A stretch of DNA of 64,000 nucleotides from the NCBI RefSeq assembly GCF_000335475.2, contig NZ_ANAH02000005.1:248001-312000 (forward strand). Direction: 5' to 3'. A program made the position numbers and the translations under genes. Below are positions 18,048 through 27,005 of the stretch, piece by piece (the first letter of the stretch is position 1; the number at the start of each line of letters is the position of its first letter). The notes under the pieces were generated by a model. The model did not search any database, was not told where the DNA came from, and worked only from the letters and a program-made list of their open reading frames with translations. This DNA is from Cystobacter fuscus DSM 2262 (GTDB lineage: Bacteria; Myxococcota; Myxococcia; Myxococcales; Myxococcaceae).

Positions 18048-18995
18048 GTGGGCAAGGCGCGTTCCACAAGCCACGCGCTCCCGCCCAGCGAGCAGGTTCA
18101 TCCCCTGGCGGAGGATCTGGACCTCGTCCCTCCGGAAGAGGTCATCCGCCGTTTGCATCGAGAAGACGTGGCCGCTGTCCGAGCGGTCCGCCCCGCGTTG
18201 CGCGGCATGGCGCGCGTGGCACGTTCCGTGGCCGACGCCCTCCACGCAGGAGGCCGTCTGGTCTACGTGGGAGCGGGAACCAGCGGGCGACTGGGCGTGC
18301 TCGACGCGAGTGAGTGTCCCCCCACCTTCGGGACGTCCCCCAGCCAGGTCCAGGCGGTGATCGCCGGAGGCCCCCGGGCGATGACGCGCGCGGTGGAGGG
18401 CGCCGAGGACGATGCCGAGGCGGGCGCCCGCACCATGCGCCGCCTGCGCGTGGGCCCGAGCGACGTGGTGTGTGGCATCTCCGCGAGCGCGCGCACCCCC
18501 TTCGTTCGCGGCGCGCTCCAGGAGGCACGACGGCGCGGCGCGCACACGGTGCTGGTGTGTTGTGGCCCGCCAGGTCCTGGAATGGAGGCGGACGAGGTGT
18601 TGCTGGCCCAGACGGGACCGGAGCTCGTCGCGGGCAGTACGCGGCTCAAGGCGGGCACGGCGACGAAGCTGATCCTCAACGCCCTCACCACCACGGCCTT
18701 CGTGACGCTGGGCAAGGTGTACCGCGGGCGCATGGTGGACATGCGCCCGGGCAACACGAAGCTGCGTGCCCGGGCGGCGCGGATGGTGGCGGAGCTGACG
18801 GACCTCACGCTGCCCGCGGCCCAGCGACTGCTCGAGCGGGCCGGCCACGAGGTGAAGGTCGCGCTGGCGATGCACTTCGCGGGAGTGTCCGCGGAGCAAG
18901 CCAGGCGCCGCCTGAAACACTCCGGCCTGCGCGACTTGAGCGCTCGAGGGCCGACGAAGGCGCCCGCTCGCAAGCCACGCGCCCGGCGCGCCTAG
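18048..18995 (+). CDS. murQ: N-acetylmuramic acid 6-phosphate etherase
   Basis: Cleaves the lactyl ether of MurNAc-6-phosphate in cell-wall recycling (315 residues). The SIS domain carries the MurQ signature VGAGTSGRLGVLDASECPPTFG and, later, STRLKAGTATKLILN. The C-terminal helical domain ends in a Lys/Arg tail. The GTG at 18048 lies 20 bp after rpmB. MurK/AnmK or a MurNAc transporter is not nearby, so the recycling route is not fully visible. Confidence 0.9.
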   Translation: MGKARSTSHALPPSEQVHPLAEDLDLVPPEEVIRRLHREDVAAVRAVRPALRGMARVARSVADALHAGGRLVYVGAGTSGRLGVLDASECPPTFGTSPSQVQAVIAGGPRAMTRAVEGAEDDAEAGARTMRRLRVGPSDVVCGISASARTPFVRGALQEARRRGAHTVLVCCGPPGPGMEADEVLLAQTGPELVAGSTRLKAGTATKLILNALTTTAFVTLGKVYRGRMVDMRPGNTKLRARAARMVAELTDLTLPAAQRLLERAGHEVKVALAMHFAGVSAEQARRRLKHSGLRDLSARGPTKAPARKPRARRA

Positions 18996-19314
18996 CGCAT
19001 CGCCCGGAAATACACATCACGCACGGCGCCAGGAGCATCCGCGTGTTGACTCTCCGCGCCGACTCTCCGCGCCGAGGGCGCCGTGCGTCATGGGCAGACG
19101 CTTCGCGTGCTTGACAAGCCAAAGAGGCCGACAGTAAGAACGACGGGGGTTTGGTGCCTGTGCGTTTCGTGTGAATGGGTTCGAGCTTCCAAACCCTTGC
19201 ACGAGAGGGCACTCCGGAACGGATGTCCGCGTGACATTCATTGTCTTCACCTGACACGCACCAGCCGTCGTTCCGTCACGGGTGCGCGCTCACGTCCTCG
19301 AGGTTCCCGCCGCC
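18996..19314. other. 319-bp intergenic region with nested repeats and a promoter candidate
   Basis: No coding sequence is supported. It holds a near-perfect 15-bp inverted repeat with arms 19016-19030 and 19077-19091 (14 of 15 paired). Inside it is a 13-bp tandem duplication (GACTCTCCGCGCC twice, 19048-19073). A TTGACA box follows at 19111. This is the upstream region of the six-gene catabolic operon. Confidence 0.5.
19111..19139 (+). promoter_or_regulatory. Candidate sigma-70 promoter of the aminotransferase operon
   Basis: TTGACA (19111-19116) is followed after 17 bp by GTAAGA (19134-19139). The -35 box is perfect and the -10 box poor. Position and direction suit the operon starting at 19315. 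Confidence 0.35.
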
Positions 19315-20661
19315 GTGAACACCGTTCGTTATCCCGATGGCAACGTGCTCTTGCGCAACCTCGCGCGAGATTTTCCCGTCATCTCCCATGGCCAGGGCGT
19401 CTACCTGTTCGACAAACAGGGCAAGCGCTACCTGGACGGCTCGGGCGGGGCGCTGGTGGTCAGCGTGGGCCACGGCAACCGCGAGGTGGCCGACCGCATC
19501 CACGAGCAGCTGCTCCGGGTGGCCTACGTCAACGGCACGCACTTCACCGCGGACGTGACGGAAGCGCTGGCCTCGAAGCTGTGCGCGCTCGCGCCCGAGG
19601 GCCTCGACCGGGCGGCCTTCCTCAGCTCCGGCTCCGAGGTGACGGAGGCCGCGGTCAAGTTCGCGCGCCAGCTCTGGGTCGAGCGCGGTGAGCCCCAGCG
19701 ATCCAAGGTCATCACCCGCATGCCGGGCTACCACGGCAACACCCTCTACGCCCTGTCCATGTCGGGGCGGCCCCACTACAAGAAGTTCTTCGGGCCCCTG
19801 CTCTCCGAGGTCGTCACCACGCCCGCGCCCTACCCCTACCGCTCGGGCCTCGCGGACTACGCGCGCGACGGGGCCGAGCACTACGCGCGGCTGCTGGAGG
19901 AGACCATCGAGCGCGAGGGCGCCTCCACCATCGCCGCCTTCATCGCCGAGCCCGTCATCGGCTCCTCGGCGGGCGCGTCCGTGCCGCCGCCGGGCTATTT
20001 CGAGCGCGTGTCGGAGATCTGCCGCCGCCACGGCATCCTCACCATCGCCGACGAGGTCATGTGCGGCTGTGGCCGCACGGGTCAGTTCTTCGCGAGCACC
20101 CAGTTCCAGTTCCAGCCGGACGTGCTCGTGCTGGGCAAGGGCATCAGCGGCGGCTACGTGCCGCTGAGCGCGCTGCTCGTGCGCCAGAGCCACCTCGAGG
20201 AGATGCGTCAGGGCTCGGGCGGCTTCATGCACGCGCAGACCTACCTGCAGGCCCCCGTCATGACGGCCGCGGGGCTCGCGGTGCTGGACTACTACGAGCG
20301 GCATGGCCTGGTGGCGCACGCCGCGCGCGTGGGCGAGTACCTGCAACGCCGCCTGCGCGAGGTGCTGCTGCCCCTGCCCCACGTGGGCTCCATCCAGGGC
20401 GTGGGCCTGATGGCGGGCGTGGAGTTCGTGGAGGACAAGGCCAGCAAGCGGCCCTTCCCCCGCGGACGCAAGGTGGTGGAGGGGCTGCTCTCCGAGCTGT
20501 TCGCCCAGGGCCTCATCCTCTGGCCCAACACCGGCCATGCCGATGGAACCAACGGAGATCTGGTGATGATTGGCCCGCCGCTCGTCATCACTGAGTCGGA
20601 AGTGGACGAGCTGGTGGAACTGCTCGCCCGGGGAATCAACCGCTACATGGAGAGGCTATGA
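19315..20661 (+). CDS. Class III PLP-dependent aminotransferase (first of two)
   Basis: Transaminase of 448 residues in the ornithine/GABA/omega-amino-acid group. PLP residues: SGSEVTEAA near 105-113, D246 in TIADEVMCG, and the Schiff-base K275 in VLGKGISGG. The GTG at 19315 has GAGG upstream; a GTG at 19282 is possible but lacks a ribosome site. It opens a six-gene operon with overlapping or closely spaced genes; its stop overlaps the ALDH start (ATGA). Together with the downstream genes it probably removes a terminal amino group to give a semialdehyde. The exact amine cannot be read from the sequence. Confidence 0.82.
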   Translation: MNTVRYPDGNVLLRNLARDFPVISHGQGVYLFDKQGKRYLDGSGGALVVSVGHGNREVADRIHEQLLRVAYVNGTHFTADVTEALASKLCALAPEGLDRAAFLSSGSEVTEAAVKFARQLWVERGEPQRSKVITRMPGYHGNTLYALSMSGRPHYKKFFGPLLSEVVTTPAPYPYRSGLADYARDGAEHYARLLEETIEREGASTIAAFIAEPVIGSSAGASVPPPGYFERVSEICRRHGILTIADEVMCGCGRTGQFFASTQFQFQPDVLVLGKGISGGYVPLSALLVRQSHLEEMRQGSGGFMHAQTYLQAPVMTAAGLAVLDYYERHGLVAHAARVGEYLQRRLREVLLPLPHVGSIQGVGLMAGVEFVEDKASKRPFPRGRKVVEGLLSELFAQGLILWPNTGHADGTNGDLVMIGPPLVITESEVDELVELLARGINRYMERL

Positions 20662-22214
20662 GCTTTCGCATCACCTATTCCGTCCTCGATGCCGACCTGT
20701 CGCAACTGCATGCCGAGTTCGACAAGGCCCTCTCAGCCGTGCGCGGAAAGCTGGGCGCCGAGCACCCCTCCTTCATCTCCGGCGAGCCCTGGCGGGGAGG
20801 AGACCTGCTGGACAGCCGCAACCCGGCCAACCAGGAGCTGCTCGGCCGCTTCCACCGCACGCCCCTGTCCGAGGTGGACCGGGTGGTGCGCGTGTCGCGC
20901 GAGGCGCAGAAGAAGTGGGGCGCCACGCCCTGGCAGGAGCGCGCGCGCATCCTCAAGCGCGCCGCGGACCTCATCTCCGAGCGCCGCATGGAGCTGGCGG
21001 CCATCATGACGCTCGAGGTGGGCAAGACGCGGCTGGAGTCGCTCGGGGACGTGGAGGAGTCCGCGGACCTGATGCGCTACTACGCGGGCCAGCTCGAGGA
21101 GGCCGAGGGCTTCGTCAAGCCGCTCGCGCGCCTGTCCCCCAAGGAAGACACCCGGAGCGTGCTGCGGCCCTACGGCGTGTTCGTGGTCATCTCCCCCTTC
21201 AACTTCCCGGTCGCGCTCGCGGCGGGCATGAGCGCGGGCGTGCTGCTCGGGGGCAACACCGTCATCCTCAAGCCCAGCGAGGAGACGCCCTGGTGCGCCG
21301 AGGGCCTCTACCAGGCGCTGCATGACGCGGGGCTGCCCCCGGGCGTGTTCCAGCTCGTGCACGGCGAGGGTGAGTCCCTCGGCGCCGCGCTCGTGTCCCA
21401 CCCGGGCATCGACGGCGTCAACTTCACCGGCAGCCAGCCGGTGGGCATGGAGATCCACCGGCGCCTCACCGCCCAGTCCGTGCGCCCCTGCTTCCTGGAG
21501 CTGGGTGGGAAGAACCCGGCCATCGTCTGCCGTGACGCGGACCTGGAGGCGGCCATCGAGGGGTGCTACCGCTCGGCGTTCGGGCTCTCCGGCCAGAAGT
21601 GCAGTGCCCTGTCGCGCATCTACGTGCACGAGGACCTCAAGCGCGACTTCATCGCGGGGCTGGCGGAGAAGGCGCGCGCCACCCGCGCGGCCGACCCGAG
21701 CCTCGCCTCCACCTACCTGGGCCCGGTCATCAACGACGCCTCGGTGAAGCGCTTCGAGCGCGCGGTGGCCGAGGCCCGCCAGGGCGGCACCGTGCACGCG
21801 GGCGGAGGACGGCCCCAGCTCGACGGGGCGCTCGCCCAGGGCCACTTCGTGGAGGCCACCGTGGTGGAGGTGCCCCACGGCCACCGGCTGATGCGCGACG
21901 AGCTCTTCCTGCCCTTCGTGGGCGTCACGGGCTTCCGGACGCTGGATGAGGCGCTGGGCATGGCCAATGACTGCATCTATGGCCTGACCGCCGGCGTCTT
22001 CAGCCGCAAGCCCGAGGACGTGGAAGCCTTCATGGATCGCGCCGAGGCGGGCGTGCTCTATGCCAACCGCCGCACCGGCGCCACCACGGGCGCCTGGCCC
22101 GGCGTGCAGTCCTTCTGCGGTTGGAAGGCCAGCGGCGGCTCCGGCAAGGGCGGCTGCGGTCCCTATTACGTCTCGCAATTCATGCGCGAGCAATCCCAGA
22201 CCCGGATGGGCTGA
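20658..22214 (+). CDS. NAD(P)-dependent aldehyde dehydrogenase (semialdehyde/P5C dehydrogenase-like)
   Basis: Oxidises an aldehyde, probably a semialdehyde made by the preceding transaminase (518 residues). Catalytic C315 is in SGQKCSA and E281 in ELGGK; N182 in SPFNFP is the oxyanion Asn. The GQKCSA context and the roughly 40-residue N-terminal extension resemble delta-1-pyrroline-5-carboxylate dehydrogenases (RocA/PutA domain) more than betaine-type ALDHs. That group accepts amino-acid semialdehydes. It overlaps the upstream aminotransferase by 4 bp and is followed after 12 bp by a second one. Confidence 0.85.
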   Translation: MSFRITYSVLDADLSQLHAEFDKALSAVRGKLGAEHPSFISGEPWRGGDLLDSRNPANQELLGRFHRTPLSEVDRVVRVSREAQKKWGATPWQERARILKRAADLISERRMELAAIMTLEVGKTRLESLGDVEESADLMRYYAGQLEEAEGFVKPLARLSPKEDTRSVLRPYGVFVVISPFNFPVALAAGMSAGVLLGGNTVILKPSEETPWCAEGLYQALHDAGLPPGVFQLVHGEGESLGAALVSHPGIDGVNFTGSQPVGMEIHRRLTAQSVRPCFLELGGKNPAIVCRDADLEAAIEGCYRSAFGLSGQKCSALSRIYVHEDLKRDFIAGLAEKARATRAADPSLASTYLGPVINDASVKRFERAVAEARQGGTVHAGGGRPQLDGALAQGHFVEATVVEVPHGHRLMRDELFLPFVGVTGFRTLDEALGMANDCIYGLTAGVFSRKPEDVEAFMDRAEAGVLYANRRTGATTGAWPGVQSFCGWKASGGSGKGGCGPYYVSQFMREQSQTRMG

Positions 22215-22226
22215 GACGACATTCCC

Positions 22227-23600
22227 ATGAGCAATCTCTATCCCGAAATCAAGGTCGCGCCCCCGGGCCCCAAGGCCCAGGCCGTCATCGAGCAGGACAA
22301 GCAATTCACCTCGCCTTCCTACATCAAGGAATACCCCCTGGTGGTGGACCGGGGCGAGGGGCCCTGGGTGTACGACGTGGATGGCAACCGGTACCTGGAC
22401 TTCATGGCGGGCATCGCCGTGACGTCCACGGGCCATGCCCATCCTCAGGTCGTGCGCGCCATCCAGGAGTCCGCCGCGCGCTTCCTCCACATCTGCGGCA
22501 CCGACTTCTATTACGACTCGTTCGCCAAGCTGTGCGCGAAGCTCGCCAGCTACCTGCCGGGCATGGGCCCCAAGAAGGTCTTCCTGACCAACTCGGGCAC
22601 CGAGGCCGTGGAGGGCGCGCTCAAGCTGGCGCGCTACCACACCCGCCGCCAGTATGTGATTGCCTTCAAGGGCGGCTTCCACGGCCGCACCTACGGCGCC
22701 ATCTCGCTCAATTCCTCCAAGGTGGCCCAGAAGGCGTTCTTCGGGCCCCTGGTGCCGGGCGTCATCCACATCCCCTACGCCTACCCGTACCGCTGTCCCC
22801 GCGGGTGCGCGCCCAATGCCTGTGACGAGTCGTGCAACTGCGCCCAGGTGCTGGAGAACGACTGGTTCATCAACCACGTGGATCCGCGCGAGGTCGCCGC
22901 CGTCTTCATCGAGCCCATCCTCGGCGAGGGCGGCTACGTGGTCCCCCCCAAGAGCTTCCTCCAGGAGCTGCGCCGCATCTGCGACAAGCACGGCATCCTG
23001 CTCGTCTTCGATGAGATCCAGTCCGGCATCGGCCGCACCGGCCACATGTTCGCCGCGGAGCACTTCGGGGTGATGCCCGACATCGTCCTGTCCGCCAAGG
23101 GCATCGCCTCGGGCATGCCCCTGGGCGCCATCATCGCCAAGGAGAGCGTGATGACCTGGCCCCGGGGCTCGCACGGCAGCACCTACGGCGGCAACCCGGT
23201 GTGCTGCGCCGCGGCGCTCGCCACGCTGGACGTGGTCGAGGGCCTCATGGAGAACGTGCGCACCACGGGCGACGTGCTCCTCAAGGGGCTCAAGGATCTC
23301 CAGAAGCGCTTCCCCACCCTGGGCGACGTGCGCGGCGTGGGCCTCATGGTCGGCGCCGAGTTCGTCCACCCCCAGACGCGCGAGCCCGCGAGCGCCTACG
23401 TGGGCGACCTGGAACAGCTCGCCTTCCAGAAGGGCCTGCTCCTGCTGTCGTGTGGCAAGTCCACCATCCGCTTCGCCCCGCCGCTGGTCGTCGGCCCGCA
23501 CGAGGTGAACGTGATGCTGCGCATCCTCGAGGAGTGCCTCACCCTCCTCGATGACAAGCACCAGATGCGCGCCAAACCGCCGCTCGACGAGAAGATCTGA
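22227..23600 (+). CDS. Class III PLP-dependent aminotransferase (second of two), Cys-rich insertion
   Basis: Second transaminase of the operon, 457 residues, of the acetylornithine/GABA aminotransferase family. TNSGTEAVEGA (121-131), D262 in FDEIQSG and K291 in LSAKGIASG mark the PLP site. Residues 190-205 form a short cysteine cluster (Cys 190, 194, 199, 203, 205) in the loop after AYPYR. Such a loop also occurs in some archaeal and Deinococcus-type class III enzymes and might bind a metal or form disulfides. It is only distantly similar to the first aminotransferase, so the two probably act on different amino groups. Confidence 0.85.
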   Translation: MSNLYPEIKVAPPGPKAQAVIEQDKQFTSPSYIKEYPLVVDRGEGPWVYDVDGNRYLDFMAGIAVTSTGHAHPQVVRAIQESAARFLHICGTDFYYDSFAKLCAKLASYLPGMGPKKVFLTNSGTEAVEGALKLARYHTRRQYVIAFKGGFHGRTYGAISLNSSKVAQKAFFGPLVPGVIHIPYAYPYRCPRGCAPNACDESCNCAQVLENDWFINHVDPREVAAVFIEPILGEGGYVVPPKSFLQELRRICDKHGILLVFDEIQSGIGRTGHMFAAEHFGVMPDIVLSAKGIASGMPLGAIIAKESVMTWPRGSHGSTYGGNPVCCAAALATLDVVEGLMENVRTTGDVLLKGLKDLQKRFPTLGDVRGVGLMVGAEFVHPQTREPASAYVGDLEQLAFQKGLLLLSCGKSTIRFAPPLVVGPHEVNVMLRILEECLTLLDDKHQMRAKPPLDEKI

Positions 23601-23611
23601 GGGCCCCGTCC

Positions 23612-24526
23612 ATGTCCACGAACAAGCTCTGCTCGATGAAGGAGGCCATCTCCGCCTCCGTCAAGAATGGCAGCTCCCTCATCATCGACGGTTTCACCCA
23701 CCTCATCTGCTTCGCGGCGGGACATGAAATCATCCGGCAGGGCATCAAGGACCTGACGGCCATCCGGCTCACGCCCGACCTCGTCTATGATCAGCTCATC
23801 GAGGCCGGGTGCGTGAAGAAGCTCGTCTTCAGCTGGGCGGGCAACCCGGGCGTGGGCAGCCTCCACGCCCTGCGCCGCCGCGGCGAGGCCAGCTCGCCCC
23901 AGCGCCTGGAGCTGGACGAGTACTCGCACTTCGGCCTGCTCTCGCGCTTCCTCGCCGCGAGCGCCGGCCTGCCCTTCTGGCCCCTCAACAACTACTTCGG
24001 CGGGGACATCGCCCAGGCCAACCCCGCCATCAAGACGGTGCAGTGCCCGTACACGGGCCAGACGCTCGCCACCGTCCCCGCGCTCCACCCCGACGTGGCC
24101 ATCATCCACTGCCAGCGCGCGGACGCGGAGGGCAACGCCCAGGTGTGGGGCCTGCTCGGCTCGCAGAAGGAAGTGGCCTTCGCCGCGCGCAAGGTCATCG
24201 TCGTGGCCGAGCAGATCGTCCCCACCGAGGTCATCCGCCGGGATCCCAACCGCACCGTGGTCCCCGGCATCATCGTGAGCCACGTGGTGCACGAGCCCTG
24301 GGGCTGCCACCCGAGCTTCGTGCAAGGCTTCTACGACCGCGACAATGATTTCTACGTGAAGTGGGAGGACATTTCGCGCCAGCCGGAAACCTATCAGGCC
24401 TACCTCCAGGAGTTCGTCTACGGGGTCAAGGACAGACAGGAATACTTGAAGAAGCTCGAGTCGGGCCTGCTCGACAAGCTCCGGGCCAAGCCGCGCATGA
24501 GCGAGGGGGTGGACTATGGCTACTGA
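23612..24526 (+). CDS. catI: 3-oxoadipate CoA-transferase-type subunit A (CatI-like)
   Basis: Alpha subunit of a succinyl-CoA:3-oxoacid CoA-transferase (304 residues). The run DGFTHL, HEIIRQGIKDL, RLTPDLVYDQLI, GNPGVGSLHALR and QCPYTGQTLA matches the CatI/glutaconate-CoA-transferase-like class of 3-oxoadipate CoA-transferases, from memory of that family. It would activate a 3-oxo dicarboxylate with succinyl-CoA. It overlaps the beta subunit by 11 bp, as expected for a heteromeric enzyme. No ring-cleavage gene accompanies it. Confidence 0.82.
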   Translation: MSTNKLCSMKEAISASVKNGSSLIIDGFTHLICFAAGHEIIRQGIKDLTAIRLTPDLVYDQLIEAGCVKKLVFSWAGNPGVGSLHALRRRGEASSPQRLELDEYSHFGLLSRFLAASAGLPFWPLNNYFGGDIAQANPAIKTVQCPYTGQTLATVPALHPDVAIIHCQRADAEGNAQVWGLLGSQKEVAFAARKVIVVAEQIVPTEVIRRDPNRTVVPGIIVSHVVHEPWGCHPSFVQGFYDRDNDFYVKWEDISRQPETYQAYLQEFVYGVKDRQEYLKKLESGLLDKLRAKPRMSEGVDYGY

Positions 24527-25289
24527 AACCCAGACAGGCGCCAGCGCGTCCGAGCGCATGGCGCACCGGGCCTCGCAGGAGCTGCACGACGGCAACGTGG
24601 TGTTCGTGGGCATCGGCCTGCCCAACCTCGCCTGCAACCTCGCGCGGGCCACACACGCCCCCGGCCTGTTCATGATCTACGAGTCCGGCGCCGTGGGGGC
24701 CATCCCCGAGCGGCTGCCGGTGTCCATCGGGGACCCGTCCCTGGTGACGGACTCGCTCGCGGTGGTGAGCCAGGCGGACATCTTCCAGTGCCTGTTGCAG
24801 CGCGGGCACATCGAGGTGGGCTTCCTCGGCGGCGCTCAGGTGGACAAGTGGGGCAACATCAACACCACGGTCATCGGCGACTACGCCAACCCCAAGGTGC
24901 GCCTGCCCGGCAGCGGCGGCGCGTGTGAGATCGCCGTCCACGCGAAGCGGTTGCTCATCATCATGCGTATGAGCAAGCGCACCTTCGTGGAGCGCTGTGA
25001 CTTCGTGACGAGCCCCGGCCATCGCATGAATGGCAAGAGCCGCGCGGAGCTGGGCATGCCTGGAGGGGGGCCGACCTGCCTCATCACCGACCTGGGCGTG
25101 ATGGAGTTCGACGCCACGGGCGAGGCGGTGCTCACCGAGGTGTACCCGGGCGTCACCCCGGAAGCGGCCCAGGCCGCCTGCGGTTGGAAGTTGAAGGTGT
25201 CGGACACGCTGAAGACGGCGTCCGTCCCCGATGACGCAACGTTGCGACTGCTGCGCGAGCGGCTGGATCCGCAACGGCTGTACCTCTAG
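24516..25289 (+). CDS. catJ: 3-oxoadipate CoA-transferase-type subunit B (CatJ-like)
   Basis: Beta subunit of the CoA-transferase (257 residues). The catalytic Glu lies in IYESGAVGA near residue 56. VGFLGGAQVDKWGNINTTVIG and NPKVRLPGSGGACEIA are class signatures. The start overlaps the alpha subunit gene. With the thiolase it would convert 3-oxoadipate to acetyl-CoA and succinyl-CoA. Confidence 0.82.
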   Translation: MATETQTGASASERMAHRASQELHDGNVVFVGIGLPNLACNLARATHAPGLFMIYESGAVGAIPERLPVSIGDPSLVTDSLAVVSQADIFQCLLQRGHIEVGFLGGAQVDKWGNINTTVIGDYANPKVRLPGSGGACEIAVHAKRLLIIMRMSKRTFVERCDFVTSPGHRMNGKSRAELGMPGGGPTCLITDLGVMEFDATGEAVLTEVYPGVTPEAAQAACGWKLKVSDTLKTASVPDDATLRLLRERLDPQRLYL

Positions 25290-25314
25290 ACCCTCCCAAG
25301 GGAGCCAGGGCCCC

Positions 25315-26511
25315 ATGTCCGAAGCCTTCATCGTCGACGCCGTCCGCACCCCCATTGGCCGCTACCGGGGAGCCCTCAAGGGCTTCCGCCCGGATGACCT
25401 CGCGGGCCACGTGCTGCGCGAGCTGGTCAAGCGCCAGCGCCTGGACCCCGCCCAGGTGGACGAGGTGTTCCTCGGTTGCGCCAACCAGGCGGGCGAGGAC
25501 AACCGCAACGTCGCTCGCATGGCGCTGCTGCTCGCCGGGCTGCCCACGAGCGTGCCCGGCGTGACGGTCAACCGCCTGTGCGCCAGCGGACTGGAGGCCA
25601 TCATCCAGGGCAGCCGGATGATCCGCCTGGGTGAGGCGGACATCGTCCTCGCCGGAGGCGTGGAGTCCATGACCCGCGCCCCCTGGTCCATGCCCAAGCC
25701 CGAGGACGGCTTCCCCTCGGGCAAGTTCGAGGGCTGGGACACCGCGCTCGGCTGGCGCTACCCCAACCCGAAGCTCGCGGCGCTCTTCCCCCTGGAGCAG
25801 ATGGGCGAGACGGCCGAGAACGTGGCCGCGCGCTACAACGTCTCGCGCGAGGATCAGGATCGCTTCGCCCTGGGCTCGCACCAGAAGTCCGTCATCGCCC
25901 AGAAGGAGGGCCGGTTCGCCGACGAGCTCGTCGCGGTGGAGCAGCCCCAGCGCAAGGGCCCCGCCCTGCGCGTGGACGCCGACGAGGGCCCCCGCGCGGA
26001 CACCTCCCTGGAGAAGCTCGCCTCGCTCAAGGCCGCCTTCCGCGAGGGCGGCAGCGTGACGGCGGGCAACTCCTCCACGCTCAATGACGGCGCTTCCGCG
26101 GTGCTGCTGATGAGCGAGCGGGCCCTGAAGGCCTCCGGGGCCACGCCCCTGGCGCGCTGCGCGAGCAATGCCAGCGCCGGCGTGGATCCCCAGTACATGG
26201 GCGTGGGCCCCATCCCCGCCACGGCCAGGGCCCTGGCGCGCGTGGGCTGGAAGGCGGAAGAGCTGGATCTGACGGAGCTGAACGAGGCCTTCGCGGCCCA
26301 GGCGCTCGCGTGCATCCGGGAGCTGGGATTGGCCCCCGAGCGCGTCAACGTCAACGGCGGCGGCATCGCCCTGGGCCATCCCCTGGGCTCGAGCGGCGCG
26401 CGCATCGTCACCACCCTGGTGCACGAGATGAAGCGGCGCGGCGCGAAGCGGGGACTTGCCACGCTCTGTGTTGGCGTCGGACAGGGACTCGCCCTCACCC
26501 TGGAGCGCTGA
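25315..26511 (+). CDS. pcaF: 3-oxoadipyl-CoA/acetyl-CoA thiolase
   Basis: Degradative thiolase of 398 residues. C89 in NRLCASG is the acyl-binding Cys, with H355 in ALGHPLG and C385 in ATLCVGVGQG. The segment GCANQAGEDNRNVARMALL is characteristic of PcaF/PaaJ-type 3-oxoadipyl-CoA thiolases. The ATG at 25315 follows AAGGGAG. It is the last gene of the operon, with a strong hairpin 64 bases after its stop. A decayed copy of its last exon-like 67 bp occurs at 39397-39463. Confidence 0.85.
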   Translation: MSEAFIVDAVRTPIGRYRGALKGFRPDDLAGHVLRELVKRQRLDPAQVDEVFLGCANQAGEDNRNVARMALLLAGLPTSVPGVTVNRLCASGLEAIIQGSRMIRLGEADIVLAGGVESMTRAPWSMPKPEDGFPSGKFEGWDTALGWRYPNPKLAALFPLEQMGETAENVAARYNVSREDQDRFALGSHQKSVIAQKEGRFADELVAVEQPQRKGPALRVDADEGPRADTSLEKLASLKAAFREGGSVTAGNSSTLNDGASAVLLMSERALKASGATPLARCASNASAGVDPQYMGVGPIPATARALARVGWKAEELDLTELNEAFAAQALACIRELGLAPERVNVNGGGIALGHPLGSSGARIVTTLVHEMKRRGAKRGLATLCVGVGQGLALTLER

Positions 26512-27005
26512 CGGGATCGGCTCGCGCGGGAGAGCCGCGTCACTGGGGCAACCCTCGCTGTTTGCTGCAAGAGGGCTCCGGGGGAAAAGAAAACCCCTGG
26601 AGCTTCGCGGCAGGTGTGGAGGCAGGCGCCGAGTGATGACGTACGCTGGCGATGGTGATTCCCGGCGGGCTGGCGGTCGAGGAGAACTTCAAGGAGAGCG
26701 AGTTGCTCACGACGGGGGAGGGCCTGACGCTGCTGGCCAATGAGGCGCGGCTGGCCTCGCTAGCAGCCCTGGCGTGCGGGGGGCGGTGAGCAATGTGCGG
26801 GCGATCTTCGCGCAGCGATAGCCCGGCGCCCCCGGTTACCGATGGCGCATCGGTTGTTGCTCCTCGGCCCACCTTCGGACTGGGCGGACGGCGGTCCAAC
26901 AGGCGGAGCCTCGGCGTGCGTCGAACTATCGTGGAGCCCATGATTTAGATGTGCGGTATCTCTGGGGCCCATGATGGGTGGTCATGGCCTCGGAGAGAGA
27001 GGGAG
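26512..27005. other. 494-bp intergenic region: operon terminator, then no supported gene
   Basis: After the terminator at 26575-26603 there is a 45-codon open frame at 26652-26789 (plus strand, starts MVIPGG, ends ALACGGR) that I do not recognise; its last part resembles a truncated protein end. The rest appears to be non-coding and GC content falls towards the kinase gene. Confidence 0.4.
26575..26603 (+). terminator. Terminator of the catabolic operon
   Basis: GCTCCGGGGG pairs with CCCCTGGAGC (10 bp with one G-T wobble) around a 9-nt A-rich loop, 64 bases after the thiolase stop. There is no T run, but the stem is strong and well placed. Confidence 0.55.

Noticed and set aside
20733-23561. 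A 942-codon open frame on the minus strand across ALDH and the second aminotransferase
   Set aside because: Antisense shadow of two well-supported enzymes; His/Glu/Ala/Gly-rich composition and no motif.
26652-26789. A 45-codon plus-strand frame after the catabolic operon
   Set aside because: No ribosome site and no recognised family; kept only as a note in the intergenic entry.
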